A program made the position numbers and the translations under genes. Source: Sporodiniella umbellata (Eukaryota; Mucoromycota; Mucoromycetes; Mucorales; Rhizopodaceae). From it: a stretch of 64,000 nucleotides of DNA. The notes below the pieces were generated by a model. The model saw only the letters and a program-made list of their open reading frames with translations. It had not been told where the DNA came from and searched no databases. This document shows, in pieces, positions 33,601 through 44,900 of the stretch. Positions within the stretch are counted from its first letter, which is position 1. Each line of letters starts with the position of its first letter. Location of the stretch: positions 62,001 to 126,000 of the forward strand of contig JAIXMR010000031.1 in the NCBI GenBank assembly GCA_025677835.1, given 5' to 3'.

Positions 33601-35835
33601 GCAATGACTTTCAATCGGCCAAAAACACAGCATACAATTCGTACCAACCTAGAAACACCTGTAACAGACACCGTATGGACACCGTTTAAAGAGACTATTG
33701 ACCTTCTACCGTCTTTGCTTGACATACCAGCAATACCAGCCATATTTACTTCCGAATTTTATTTCATGTTTTGGCAGCTCAGCTTGTACGACATCCATTG
33801 TCCTGTAACTCATTATGAAGCAGCTATAAAACGACACACAGATATGATCAGCCAATGCCAAGATGTCCGGTCTTCTTTCTGCCAGAATAACAGACCATCT
33901 ATAGTTAGTAAAGCTGAGCGTCAGGCCCAGGCGGCTCTTGACACTCTCAATGAGGATTTGCCTAAGCATCAAGCATATGTTCAAAAAGTGATGACTATTC
34001 TTCGAGCCTCTCAATCACGCTGGTTTCCTAGTTCGATGCAAAGACAAGCTTTGATCTCGAATATATTACAACACTGCATTTTGCCTCGCAGCAAGTTGTC
34101 TGAAATTGATGCTGCTTTTTGCTATGAATTCTCAATGTTAATGCACCAAATCAACACAGTCAACTTCTCCAGCCTCACTCTCTTTGATAAGGTGCTATCA
34201 GATAGCTTACCTGCTGATTTTATTGCGTTTTCAGAGTATGAAACGACTATTCACTCTCGATTTATCTTCAAAGCTTTGGCCAAAATGGGCGAATGGCACA
34301 AAGATGAGAAACTCTATTCAGTTGGTGCTCATGGTGGGGGATTGATTGGCTTCCAAAAGAATTGGAACGCAGATGCTTCTCAAGGTGTAGATAAAGAAGA
34401 TTTGCTACACTTTACAGACTTTCAGCGTGTACTACACAAATGGCACTTTAGGTCCTGTCTAGCAATTGAGCAAGCACTCAAATCAGGCGAATCGCACGTA
34501 ATCAAAAACGCATTTCTTGTTTTGCGTCAGTTTATTCCCTGTTTTCCTGCTGTAATAGATCATGGCAATAGTATAATCAAAATTGCTAAGCGATTAACGG
34601 AAGAAGAGGAACGCGGGAACATTAAAGTATTGGCACATAGCTATATTGCATTGGTTAACAAACACAAGTCATCGTGGATTAGTAAAAATGCATTTTCAGG
34701 AATCAAAGAAGAACCAGCTGCTTTAAAACGAGACGATCGTAAACGGTCAAGAGAGTCAGAAAGTAGAGATAGCGAAAAAGTCCCCAGAACCGACGAAAAG
34801 CACCGTAATGCTAGCTCAACACGGGAAAAAGAGCGCCGCGATGAAATAAGAGACAACAAAGAACGTACGAGTAGTGGTCGCACAGAAGATTCTAATAGGC
34901 ATTTAGAAAGACACTCAGAGACTAACAGTAGAAACGAAGAGCGTTCATCAAGATCGAATGACAACAACTCCAGATCAAATGAATCCAGCCGCGAGAAAGA
35001 ATTCAGCCGCGAGAAAGAATCTGGTCGGGAAAAAGAACCTCTACGCGAAAAAGAGTACATTCGTGAAAAAGAGACCAGTCGGTCCAATGAGCCTAGCAAT
35101 TCAAACAGACCAAATGAACCAAGCTCTAATAGAACAGTAGAACCTACTAGCCGACCGACTGAGATAACCCTAAATCGAGAGAAAGAATTGGGTCGCCTCA
35201 ACGATTCTAGTTCTGGTCGAGCTACTGATAGCTCGTCTAATTCCAATCGATTCAATGACTTATCTTCTACTCGCGACAAAGAACCCAATCGATTCAGTGA
35301 CTTACCTTCTACTCGTGACAAAGAACCCAATCGATCCAACGACTCTATAGCCAAACCACTAGAGTTAAATTCCAGAATTGAGTCGAGCAGCAGACAAACT
35401 GAAAACGGGCGACTAAACGATTCCGGTAGCCGTACTATCGAACCTAATCGATCAAACGAATCTAGGTATAATGAAGACAGGTCCAGAATCAGTAGATCTT
35501 CAAGCGTTGCACGTAACTCATCTAGAGGATCCAAGCGTCCTTTGGATGAACGCGATCGTTCTGAAAGACCCGAAAAACGAAGGTAAGCGTAGATTACTGT
35601 GTCCTGAGAATAAACTAAAAATATTAGGGATAACAGAGAACGGGAAGAGAGACGCGACGAAAGAATTAGGCGGCCTTTAGATGAGAGAAGAATAGAAGAC
35701 AGGCGTTTAGATGAGAGAAGACTGGATGACAGACGTATGGAAGAGAGAAGGATAGACGAAAGACGATTTGATGAGCGTAGGCTTCATGATCGTCGTGAAA
35801 GAGATAGAGATCATCGTAGTAGTCGAAGACGATAA
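30615..35835 (+). CDS. THO2: THO complex subunit 2 (THO2/THOC2)
   Basis: Exons 30615-30971, 31030-31157 and 31208 onward open the gene. The frame then continues through several short introns into one 3.5-kb exon (to 35582) and a last exon to 35835. Matches to THOC2 include RLNTAMLYKQHKFNLIRE, GYGSLINEM, FHLDPNRVLDIILDFF, FQERYNLYGEWSQEFY, the LGKLAHSNPTIVFN block, a Tho2-type segment PSIEVLVKEFGLPVHVAM, and DFQRVLHKWHFR. THO couples transcription to mRNP assembly and export and limits R-loops. The C-terminal about 350 residues are low-complexity: repeats of REKE and RSNE/RFSD, then DERR-type repeats rich in Arg/Glu/Asp, probably an RNA-binding tail. The junction near 31590-31640 was not resolved with certainty. 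Confidence 0.9.
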
Positions 35836-36751
35836 AAGCTAATGGCTAGTCTGAATACCGTTTTTTTCAAAATATATATATACTAAAAAAAATACACCGA
35901 TGTTGATATGAAGACCACAACTCTACATTATTATGTATCAGAATTAACAAAATTTGTTGAGGAGCAATAAAAAAATGGCTTCCGAGTGATGATGAGTGTT
36001 ACTTTACATTCTATGGCTTTTTTTTGACAGACTCAACCTATTTTGACACTCTAAGCAGACTTAGTCTACTAATATATCATGCAATTGTTTTAACATAGTA
36101 GTTTTGGTTATCGTGTTAAATAATGCACTGTATTCCTTACTAGAAAGTGGTTTTAACGTAACAAAAGTCTTTAAACTCATAAAATCTAGTTATACACCCG
36201 GCCTAGTCACTTTTAAAATGCCGATAGTTTCCTTTTTCTCGGCAAATACAGTGTTTCCAAAATTAATGTCGCATTTTAAAATACAAACTATACAAAAATA
36301 TACGAAATCGATTTTAAGAGGCCTTTTGCCTACGAAACCTATTTTTATTAAACATTAAAAGGCATAGTAAGAGCTTTTGGGAGCTTTATTTTGAAAAGCA
36401 CAATACCACTGCAATTATATGTTATTGCCCTTTCCAAGAGCTTTTGAGAAATACAAAGTGTCACTCTGCACAGAAAAACCAAGCTCTCTGAAAAGGAAAC
36501 TACATGCTTTTTGCTTTGGAAGAAAGATCATTGAACTGGGCAACTTCTGTTTGAAGTATAAAGAGCTAGCTTTTTTCGCTTTTTCAATTGACCGGACTAT
36601 TCGTTAGACTGCAATCCGGGCTACTTGAATGGCAAAAGTTTAGGTCAAAGTGTGTTCAATACACCCCAAAAATTACCTTCGGAGTAACTAATAGGCCAGG
36701 ATACCCCCCCTCTAAAAGCCACTCTTTTACTTTTCTTTAATCTTTCAAACC
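35836..36751. other. Intergenic region between THO2 and TIM44
   Basis: About 900 bp, AT-rich. A C-run (36705-36711) with nearby pyrimidines precedes the TIM44 start. No gene was recognised. Confidence 0.5.
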
Positions 36752-38324
36752 ATGTCAGCCTACAGAGCTTTACTTACCACCTCTAAAGCTACTGCAAAAG
36801 CCCCTACTATGCGTGGGTCTGTGCGTCATTATAGCTCCCCTTTTCGGGTATTTTTGAATACTATCAAAGAACAAATGCAAAAAGACAAAGACATCAAAAC
36901 TTTGCAAGACGAAACTAGCAGAATCAACGATAGTGAAACCCTCATGAAAGCCAAAGAAATGTTTGAAAAAGCCAGGGTAAATTGCTTATTTCTAAAATAA
37001 AAAATTGCTAATAATCGTGATATAGGCACAGCAATCAGCTCAGCAAGAACGCTTAAGACAGGCAACCAAAAAATTTACCAAGGCTGCTGAAAAGGTTGGT
37101 TCTCAAGTCAACGAACAATTCAAAAAAGCTAGTGAAACCGAGTTTGCCAAAGACACCTCCGAAAAAATCAAAAAGGCAGCCGAGTCTATTAACAAACAGG
37201 CAGAGCCTCTCAAACAAAGCGCAGCAGTCGGCAAAATCTCAGATTCATTCAAAACAGTAGTTAAAGACGAAAGTGGAAGATATAGCGGATTTGTAGATAA
37301 AGAAACTCGACGAAAGATGCGTGAAGAGGCTCAAAAGACAGCAGGACCTACAAAAACAGTTGCTGAAAATACTGATGCAGGCGCTCAAATGGTACTTCAC
37401 AAAGATAGCAAATGGAAAGAAAGCTGGAACAAATTTAAAGAAGACAGCCCTATAATGCAAGGTATATTAATCTATTAGGATAAAATCTTGCAACCTAACA
37501 TACGTTTCATAAAAAGGGATTTTCTCAGCAAAAAGAAACTATGAAGAATCTGACAACATTTTCATCTCCTATTCACGTGCATTCACAGATCGTATTTCTG
37601 ACACCTTTGGTAATGACAAAAACGTTTAGTACTTTTTTTTGATTTTGTTGTACAGGATCCATTTTTGAAGAGTCAGATCAAGCACAAGCAATCCGTGCCC
37701 TTCAAAGTATTGACCCTAGATTCAACATGGATAAGTTTATGACCGACGCCCGCACCTACATTGTTCCTGAGCTGATGGAAGCCTACCTAAAGGGTGACGT
37801 TGAAACTTTGAAACTGTGGTGTTCCGAAGCCGTAAGCCTCCCTTTATATTTTGTGGTACTCTCAACACTATCTAATCTGTACTTCCCCTAGACTTACAAT
37901 GTGTTAACTGCCGTTATTCAAGCCCAGATGCAACAAGGCCTGATCAGTGACTGTAAGATTCAAGACTTACGCGATATTGAGGTAACAAACATACCTATAC
38001 ATTCAAACTGACACATGTTCTTATAGTTGGTTGCAGCTAAAATCTTAGAAAATGATGTACCTGTGTTAGTTCTTTCTTTCCGTACTCAAGAAATTATCGT
38101 TTTCCGTAATGCCAAGAGCGGTGAAGTCGTATATGGAAAGGATGTGAGTTTTAAATAGTTAGACTACGCAGACTACTCATCAGGCTTAAAACATATAGGA
38201 TGTCATCGAGCAAGTAACTTATGCCTGTGTGTTGACTAAAGAACCAGAGGACCTCCAGAATCCTGTTACTTCCGGTTGGAGAATTATTGACATGGCTAAA
38301 CACGACTCCAGACCAGTATGGTAG
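36752..38324 (+). CDS. TIM44: Mitochondrial import inner membrane translocase subunit TIM44
   Basis: The start MSAYRALLTTSKATAKAP is a basic, hydroxylated presequence followed by HYSSPFRVFLNTIKEQMQKD. A long helical segment follows (DKDIKTLQDETSRIND, FTKAAEKVGSQVNEQF). The C-terminal Tim44-like domain reads ALQSIDPRFNMDKFM, YIVPELMEAYLKGDVETLK and VLVLSFRTQEIIVFRN, ending SGWRIIDMAKHDSRPVW. Exons start at 36752 and 37026, then at about 37517, 37656, 37892, 38029 and 38199, and the junctions checked keep phase. Tim44 tethers mitochondrial Hsp70 to the TIM23 channel on the matrix side. The length and domain order are those expected for a complete gene. Confidence 0.93.
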
Positions 38325-39407
38325 ACAATGTATATAGATTGTAATAAATGCGAAAAAGAAGGAAATAAGTTAGAATACCATTACTGCTTACGCTATCATA
38401 AAAAGAAAACACTTTTTTCAGGAAAAATGTTTAGTCTGCAATATTGCTCTTTAAAAGTGGTGAGCTGATCACAAATATGTACTTATACAATTATATGTAA
38501 TATTAGTAGTATATTTTTTTTTTTTGTTTAAGAAAACAATGACATTTGGTTGAGAAAAATTATGAGCATTGCTCTTTTCAGCAACAAGGCAGTGTGTACC
38601 AAAAATACTATGTTACACAGCGAACTCAGACTGCAGGTCAAATACCTTATCTCGGTTGTTGATATGTTGTCTAGGCAACTACCATTTGTGTATTGTAAGC
38701 GTAATTACTAAGTTTTGTTCATTTTTCATATACTGCAGCAAAGCCCATCAAGCAGTTTTCGTATATTACCATACTAGCTCTGTATACATTCATATTTGAA
38801 ATTGAATTTAAATTAATTTGAAAGCCCTTGTAGTGAGATAAACAAGAGGCTCAAGCAAAACCTGTCAAGTATGATCGAAATTACAAGAGTAACGTATACT
38901 TGTATACTCTATCTTTCAACGGTTTTTTTTTTTGATAAAAAAGATCAAGATAGTCTTAGTGCCCTGGCTAGAAGCCACAAAGTCAATGCAATTTAGCGCT
39001 TTAATTTTTGTATCTAAAGATTCATACTTTTAAAACAAGGTCAAATAACTTTTTGAACCTGAAGCTATCTGTGTCTAAAAAAAAACTTTATTTGATACTA
39101 AAGCAAAACTAATTTTAAATAATCTGAATACGCAAAGCAATCTGAGTCCGCAAATAACACAGTACTATTTGAGCGCTGGAATCCTCTGCTTTTGGGGAGT
39201 GTGAAACGTAGTATCCGATTGGTGAAAATAATCATGCGATATACATTGTTTCTCTCAAGAAGAAAAAAAGAATATCGGAGGAGAGAGGAAGGCGTAAACG
39301 AATCCGGAAAAGTTTAGTCACTCCACAAAATAATAATAAATACACAAAGTAACAGCCGTTTCCCTTCCTTTCTTTTGTTTTTTGTCATTTCGAAAAAAAA
39401 AGAAAAA
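38325..39407. other. Intergenic region between TIM44 and the RGS fusion gene
   Basis: About 1.1 kb of AT-rich sequence with no convincing gene. The last 150 bp, pyrimidine-rich near 39360-39390, are the likely promoter and leader of the downstream gene. Confidence 0.5.
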
Positions 39408-41913
39408 ATGCCCTACACAAATATAGATAAAATGTCAGAGCACTCATTTTCTTCTGTGGATTCAAGCAGCAGCACTTCAGAAGATCAGTCTTCACTGTTT
39501 TCAAATACATCCTACAACCTACACCAAGTCCTCTCGAATCCAAAACTACTGTGTTCGTTTGAGGCTTTTCTTAGACAAAACGTGTCCCACGAAAACTTGC
39601 TCTTTGTTGAAGCCTTGACCCAATTGAAACACGAAGACGACCCTAAATCAGCAGAAAGCTCATTGCATAGAATTTATAAAACATTTCTGGCCAGAGGAGC
39701 CCCGTTGGAACTAAACGTTACCACTCAAGATCAAGTAAAACAGGACATTCAAGCTGTCCAATGGGCCATAGTAGATAAAGTAGACGCAGTTACCATACTA
39801 GAAGAAACAGAATCACAAGTACTTGATATACTTGTAAGTAAATTTACTTCAGAAACAAAGATTCTTACTCTTTTTAGAAACAAAAATTGACGGAATTTAC
39901 GCGAACAATGGACGTCCCAATTAGGTATGTAATACGCAAAACCGCCAACTCCTGTCTTACATACTTTATATAGTAATGTTTGTGCTACTTTGGCTAAAAA
40001 CGATCAAATACGAGTAGCAATTATTGGCGGCGGCTTCACAGTAAGTAGCTAGCGTAATTTGGCTGGCATCGCTTTTTTTTTTAATCAATAAGCATTATCT
40101 AAATGCAATTTTTAGGGGTTTACAGTTGCATCTATCCTTGATCAAATGCCACGTTTTTATGTCACTTTGATTGACACTAAAGGTATAGAAACGTGCTTTG
40201 CACACGTATGTGTAATGTTTTTTTCTAAAACAAGCAATTCTAGACTCTTTTGAATATACTCCTGGCATCGTCAAAAAAATAGTGAGCCCTGACCAAACTA
40301 GCTCTTTGAGGGTGAGACATGATGCGTATGTCAAAAACGGTCGTGTTATCATTGGCTATGCAGAAGAAATATGTAACGACGCTAAGAGTATAATTGTCAA
40401 TGGAGAAACGGTAAGAAACAAATAAGTACGAAGCATGATGGTTGTCTCAATCATATGAAAACTCTAGATTTTATTTGATTATCTTGTAGTGGCTACTGGA
40501 AGTTCTTACTCCTCTCAGCTCAAATCTTCAGACACATCCTCTCTATATCGTATGTCTGGCCTAGAAGGAACATATTTAGAGTTGCTCAAAGCGCGCCGTG
40601 TTCTAATTGTTGGTAAGTAAACCGTACATAAAATTAAAGATCAGACAATTTACAAATCAATAGGCGGAGGTCTAGTAGGATGTGAGCTGGCTTCTGAGAT
40701 TTCACAACAGCATTTTCCCGGCGCATTTCCAAAGAAGCATGTGACATTAATAGATTCTCACTCAAACGTAGTAAACCGAAGTGATTCTCGGCAGCAAAAT
40801 ATGGCGCATAAATATCTCGAAGAGCTAGGCGTAGAAATTGTATGCAACGAAAAAATCATCGATTTCGATAGCTCAGGCGAGAATGTTTACTTAGGCTCTA
40901 GTGGACGCACCTATACCCAGTATGACAAAGTCTTTTTTGCTACTGGTACTCGACCCAATGCAAGTTTGTTCGCCAATAGTACCGACAGTACTCTTATTGA
41001 TTGCATAGATGCATGGGGTAGAATAAGAGTTAAAGCTACGCTTCAAATAGATCATTGGAAATATGGGCACATTTTTGCAGGTGGTGATGTTACCAATGTA
41101 GTTGAAGAAAAGACCGGCTATGCAGCCACGATATCTGGAGTATGCATTGCCAGAAATATCTGTCGTATTGTCAAAGGAAAACAGGCATTGAAACAAGGTA
41201 GCAAAGGTACCCTACCTGCACCTGAAAAGCCCTTACATGGTATTTTAGAGCATGGTGGTATTGGAAAACGTAAGTTTTTTATAAATAATTTTTTCCCCGC
41301 TTTTGCTCATCCCATCTATGATCTAGAAAACCTAAACACTATAAAGAAAAGATTTTCTTTTCTCAATCCCTCCTGGGCTGCACTTAAATATTTTGATGAG
41401 CAGCAGTTTTTGCGTATTGTACAAGGACAGGGCACCATTCATTCGTCACAAGTACTTGGAAGACTGCCACGCAAATTAGAACTTCCTGGAAGCCGTAGAC
41501 AGGTATTAGAGACGCGTTTAATGCGGTCGCCTACTCGGCCTTTTATGCGTCACAATAATCGTTCAGAAGCATATTCCAAACGCCCTGATCAAATATCGCT
41601 TGATAGTCGCACAAGCTCAAGTACAAGTTTTACAAGAACTGAAACTGTACAGTCGTTAGACAGTCTCTTGTTTGAACATTTTACTTACGGCGGACAAGCA
41701 ATAAAGCTATTTGAAGAGCCCAACAATCCCCGGCCATCGTCAAGCAGCCCAATCAAACGCGAGCCATTGATGACTTACGACAAAGACTTTAAGCTCTCTC
41801 CACCTCCGCCTAAACGTAGAGCTAGTTTGACAAGCTCTCTCAAGTCGCTTACATTCTGTGAGCATCACATCGCAAAAAGTCCCTCCTTTTCATCACTGAT
41901 TCACCAAGCATAA
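39408..41913 (+). CDS. RGS domain fused to an FSP1/AMID-like FAD-dependent NAD(P)H oxidoreductase
   Basis: Exon 1 (39408-39833) encodes a Ser-rich N-terminus and most of an RGS domain (LLCSFEAFLRQNVSHENLLF, then HRIYKTFLARGAPLELNV). Exons 39878-39924, 39974-40040 and 40116 onward continue in phase: the RGS tail, then the FAD-binding glycine motif IIGGGFT/GFTVAS split by an intron. Later exons give LVVATGSSY, the NAD(P)-binding motif VLIVGGGLVGCELASEI and the second FAD motif HIFAGGDVTN. This is the two-dinucleotide-fold layout of AIFM2/FSP1-like and NDH-2-like enzymes. A polar Ser/Arg-rich tail of about 180 residues follows a 57-nt in-frame intron (41270-41326). RGS domains accelerate GTP hydrolysis by G-alpha. 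The fusion rests on at least six phase-consistent junctions. A later ATG (39432) is an alternative start. Confidence 0.85.
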
Positions 41914-44900
41914 ACCAATATTAAATTTTGAACAACATCCACATACTCCCATGTACACATATATGTTATGGTTCCTTCATTCTCTTTCTAAAAAACACAG
42001 CATTCAAAAAAAATTTCAACCACCTGTCCTTTCTAACCTCGGTCCTTCCTTTACTATGTAGCAAAAGCTATTCACTACTTTTATTTACGTAATTTATTCC
42101 TTATTTGAAATAAAATAATACAATTGTTTAGAGTTTGTTTTTGATTAATGTGTGATAACCTTTGCCATGCAAATCTTTAGCATTATATTATCTGAACGTG
42201 AAATTAACGTAAAAGGCGTATGGTTATACAACATACAGAACTAAACTCAGAGTAGTGTATATTTGTTGTTCGGCAAATATTGGAAAACTACAAATCAAGA
42301 CGAAATACAGGATCCCTCAATAGACAGAAAAGCGTGAGCGTAAAAACACCATTGATTCAGATTTTATTAACACACTATACTGTTTCATTAAATCCCTCTT
42401 TCTGATGTCTAGCTTTTATTTGATAGCCTTTTTTCAAACTGTCCCAACAATTTCCGAATATAGCATACCATTGTACAAAAAAAAAAACATGTGTCAAAAC
42501 ATAGCATGAGTCACTTGCGCGCTTTTTTTTTAGTGCAAGCACCCTGGGTGGTCAGGGTACAGCGGTTTACCTTAAAAGTGAAGAGCACTTTGACCAATCG
42601 AAAGAGACACATTTATTTGAGCAGATCTTTTTTTTCTGAAGTCAAGACAAAGTTTTTTAAAAACAGCCTAACGTCAAAGGTCATAATAGCGTCAGTTATG
42701 AACTGCAGCTGTTGCCATCAACAGCATTAACCACCTTTTTTAGGTTTTACTATAGTACTTTTAGAAATATGTATCCAGTTTTCTTAAAATTTTTATAGTT
42801 TACGCTATCAGATAATGTCTATACCTCAAAAAAAAAAAAAAATTGGATTCTATAGAGCAGTTTGCTCTCAGATTCTCTTTGAGAATATACTGATAATATC
42901 CTATAACTGAAACAGAGTCTTTAGTTTCTATTTAGGCTTTAAATACATGTAGGGTCTATTGATGAATAGGTAACTAGTATCATCATGAACACAAACACTT
43001 ATTCATAAAACCATATTAATTTGCATATGCTGTACTTTAAAGGAGGTGTCAATATTTGAAATTTGGCAAGTTCAGGTAGTGTACAGCTCCGGTACTTTGC
43101 GAATTTAAGGGAATAAATCCTGATGTCCGTTCTCTAAAGAGTCAATCTCTCCTACTAGCTTTTTATATCACAGGAATATTGCTCAAGTTTTTGCTTCAGT
43201 AGTGTGTGGCTTTAATAGGCAAAAAAGAGAGCCCTTTTACTAGGTATGAATTGAAATCGGAGTAAAGCTGGTTTAAGAACCTTTTACCGAGAATCTGGTT
43301 TGTCCTTTGAGTTAGATTGGCTCGTTTTTCTGATATTACACGTTTTTTAGTTATGGTCACAAAATTAAAAATAGAGAAAGCAATTTTACTATCAAGCACT
43401 TCTAAACAAAACAGCAAGTGCTGATGATAGCTTTTCTTTTTTGAACTTGGACTTATAAAGTCTCTTTTTATAAAAAATTCATGCCTGCTTGCTTCTTTTT
43501 ATTTTTTGCTGTTACTGGTTTAGCTAAAGCATTTGTGGTTTTAGATTTTATTATACAATTGCTACCAACTATGATGCCTATAAACGAAATACCCATATAG
43601 AAACAGAGCCACGGAGATATAATAATCGTGACAAATTTCAGTTGATTTGGGGCTGGAGTATGGAAACTACATACACTTCGTCCTGCAAGTATTTTTATCT
43701 GCTGATGAAAACTTGTATAACATATGGCGCAAACTCATATGTTGTGCTGATTGTTGAACGTAAAAAAAAAAAAAGTACAGAAATGTTACAAATGCAGTGC
43801 CATATGCATAATGTTCATAGCTTATAGTTTTTTTGTGAAATGTAACACTTTTGACGTTGTTTTTTTTTTTTAAAAAAAAGGAGTTGAACTCAAAATACAA
43901 GGCGAGAAACACCTTGTGTATTTTTTTTAGATTACACGATTTCTAAAGTCTACTTCACATTTTATATTTGAAGTAATAAAATAATCCTAAACAAATTCAG
44001 ATACCTCATGATCTTATAGTTGTCAATAACTATGTATAGCAGTACATAATTCGTGGAGCTAGGACATACATACCAAGTGGTATGTGAGATGGTACAGTAA
44101 ATAATATATTGGAAGCTTAAGAAAACACTATAGCAATGACATACATACTGGATATTACACAGATGGGGAAAATATTTATAATACATATCACTATGTATAT
44201 TTTTTGTGTTATTGCTAATTCCACTAAACGTGTGGACTTTTACATCAAATTTGTAGCGCTCGCGATTTTTTTGTCTTGAGGAAAAAAATTCACTTTGGCA
44301 TCCTGTACCAATTTAATTCATTATGTTTAAATAAGGTACTCAACAAAACAAACTACAGTATTCTATCCTTCTTTTATTTCATTAAAACCGATTCACTATA
44401 TACAAACACATAGGAGATAGATGTAAAGCAAAGAGTTAAATACGTTTGCAATGAGAGCGAAGAATATTAACGCAACACGTAAATCTGTTGTAGAATAAAA
44501 GTGGTAGTCTGATTAAACCCCTACAACGCAAAACATGTACCAAAATTATACCCCAAAGGTTCCAAAAGGCAGCTTTAAATTACTAGAGTTAATAGCAGTA
44601 AAAACTATATCGCTGAATAGGCTACTCAATAAAAAAATTCAATACAAGAGTAACAAATAAAGCTAAAGATAAAAATATTGTGCACTCATCTCTACTGCCT
44701 AATTTGAATACATATGCAAACATATAAGTATGCCGTAAATACAAGCCTTAATTTTTCTTGGTACCCTCATTCATCTTTCTGTATTTATAAGCAATTCTAT
44801 ACATAAATTTTTTGAGAAGTCTACCAAGATTTATATAAGGTGAGAGTAACAGTGAGAATTTTGCCTAAGCTTAAAGGGTGTGACAACCAGATACAAATAG

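Noticed and set aside
34641..35534. A 297-codon open frame on the minus strand opposite the THO2 tail
   Set aside because: It is a by-product of the repetitive Arg/Glu/Ser codons of THO2 on the plus strand. It is Leu/Ser/Arg-rich with no domain and mirrors the repeats exactly.
39408..39890. A separate, short RGS-only gene ending at 39890
   Set aside because: That frame continues into a region with a strong GTAAGT donor and a TTTTTAG acceptor. Splicing restores a continuous frame with the oxidoreductase through several further in-phase junctions.
42491..42730. A 79-codon plus-strand frame in the gene desert
   Set aside because: It begins with GTG, has no motif and no neighbouring exon with splice signals; probably chance.
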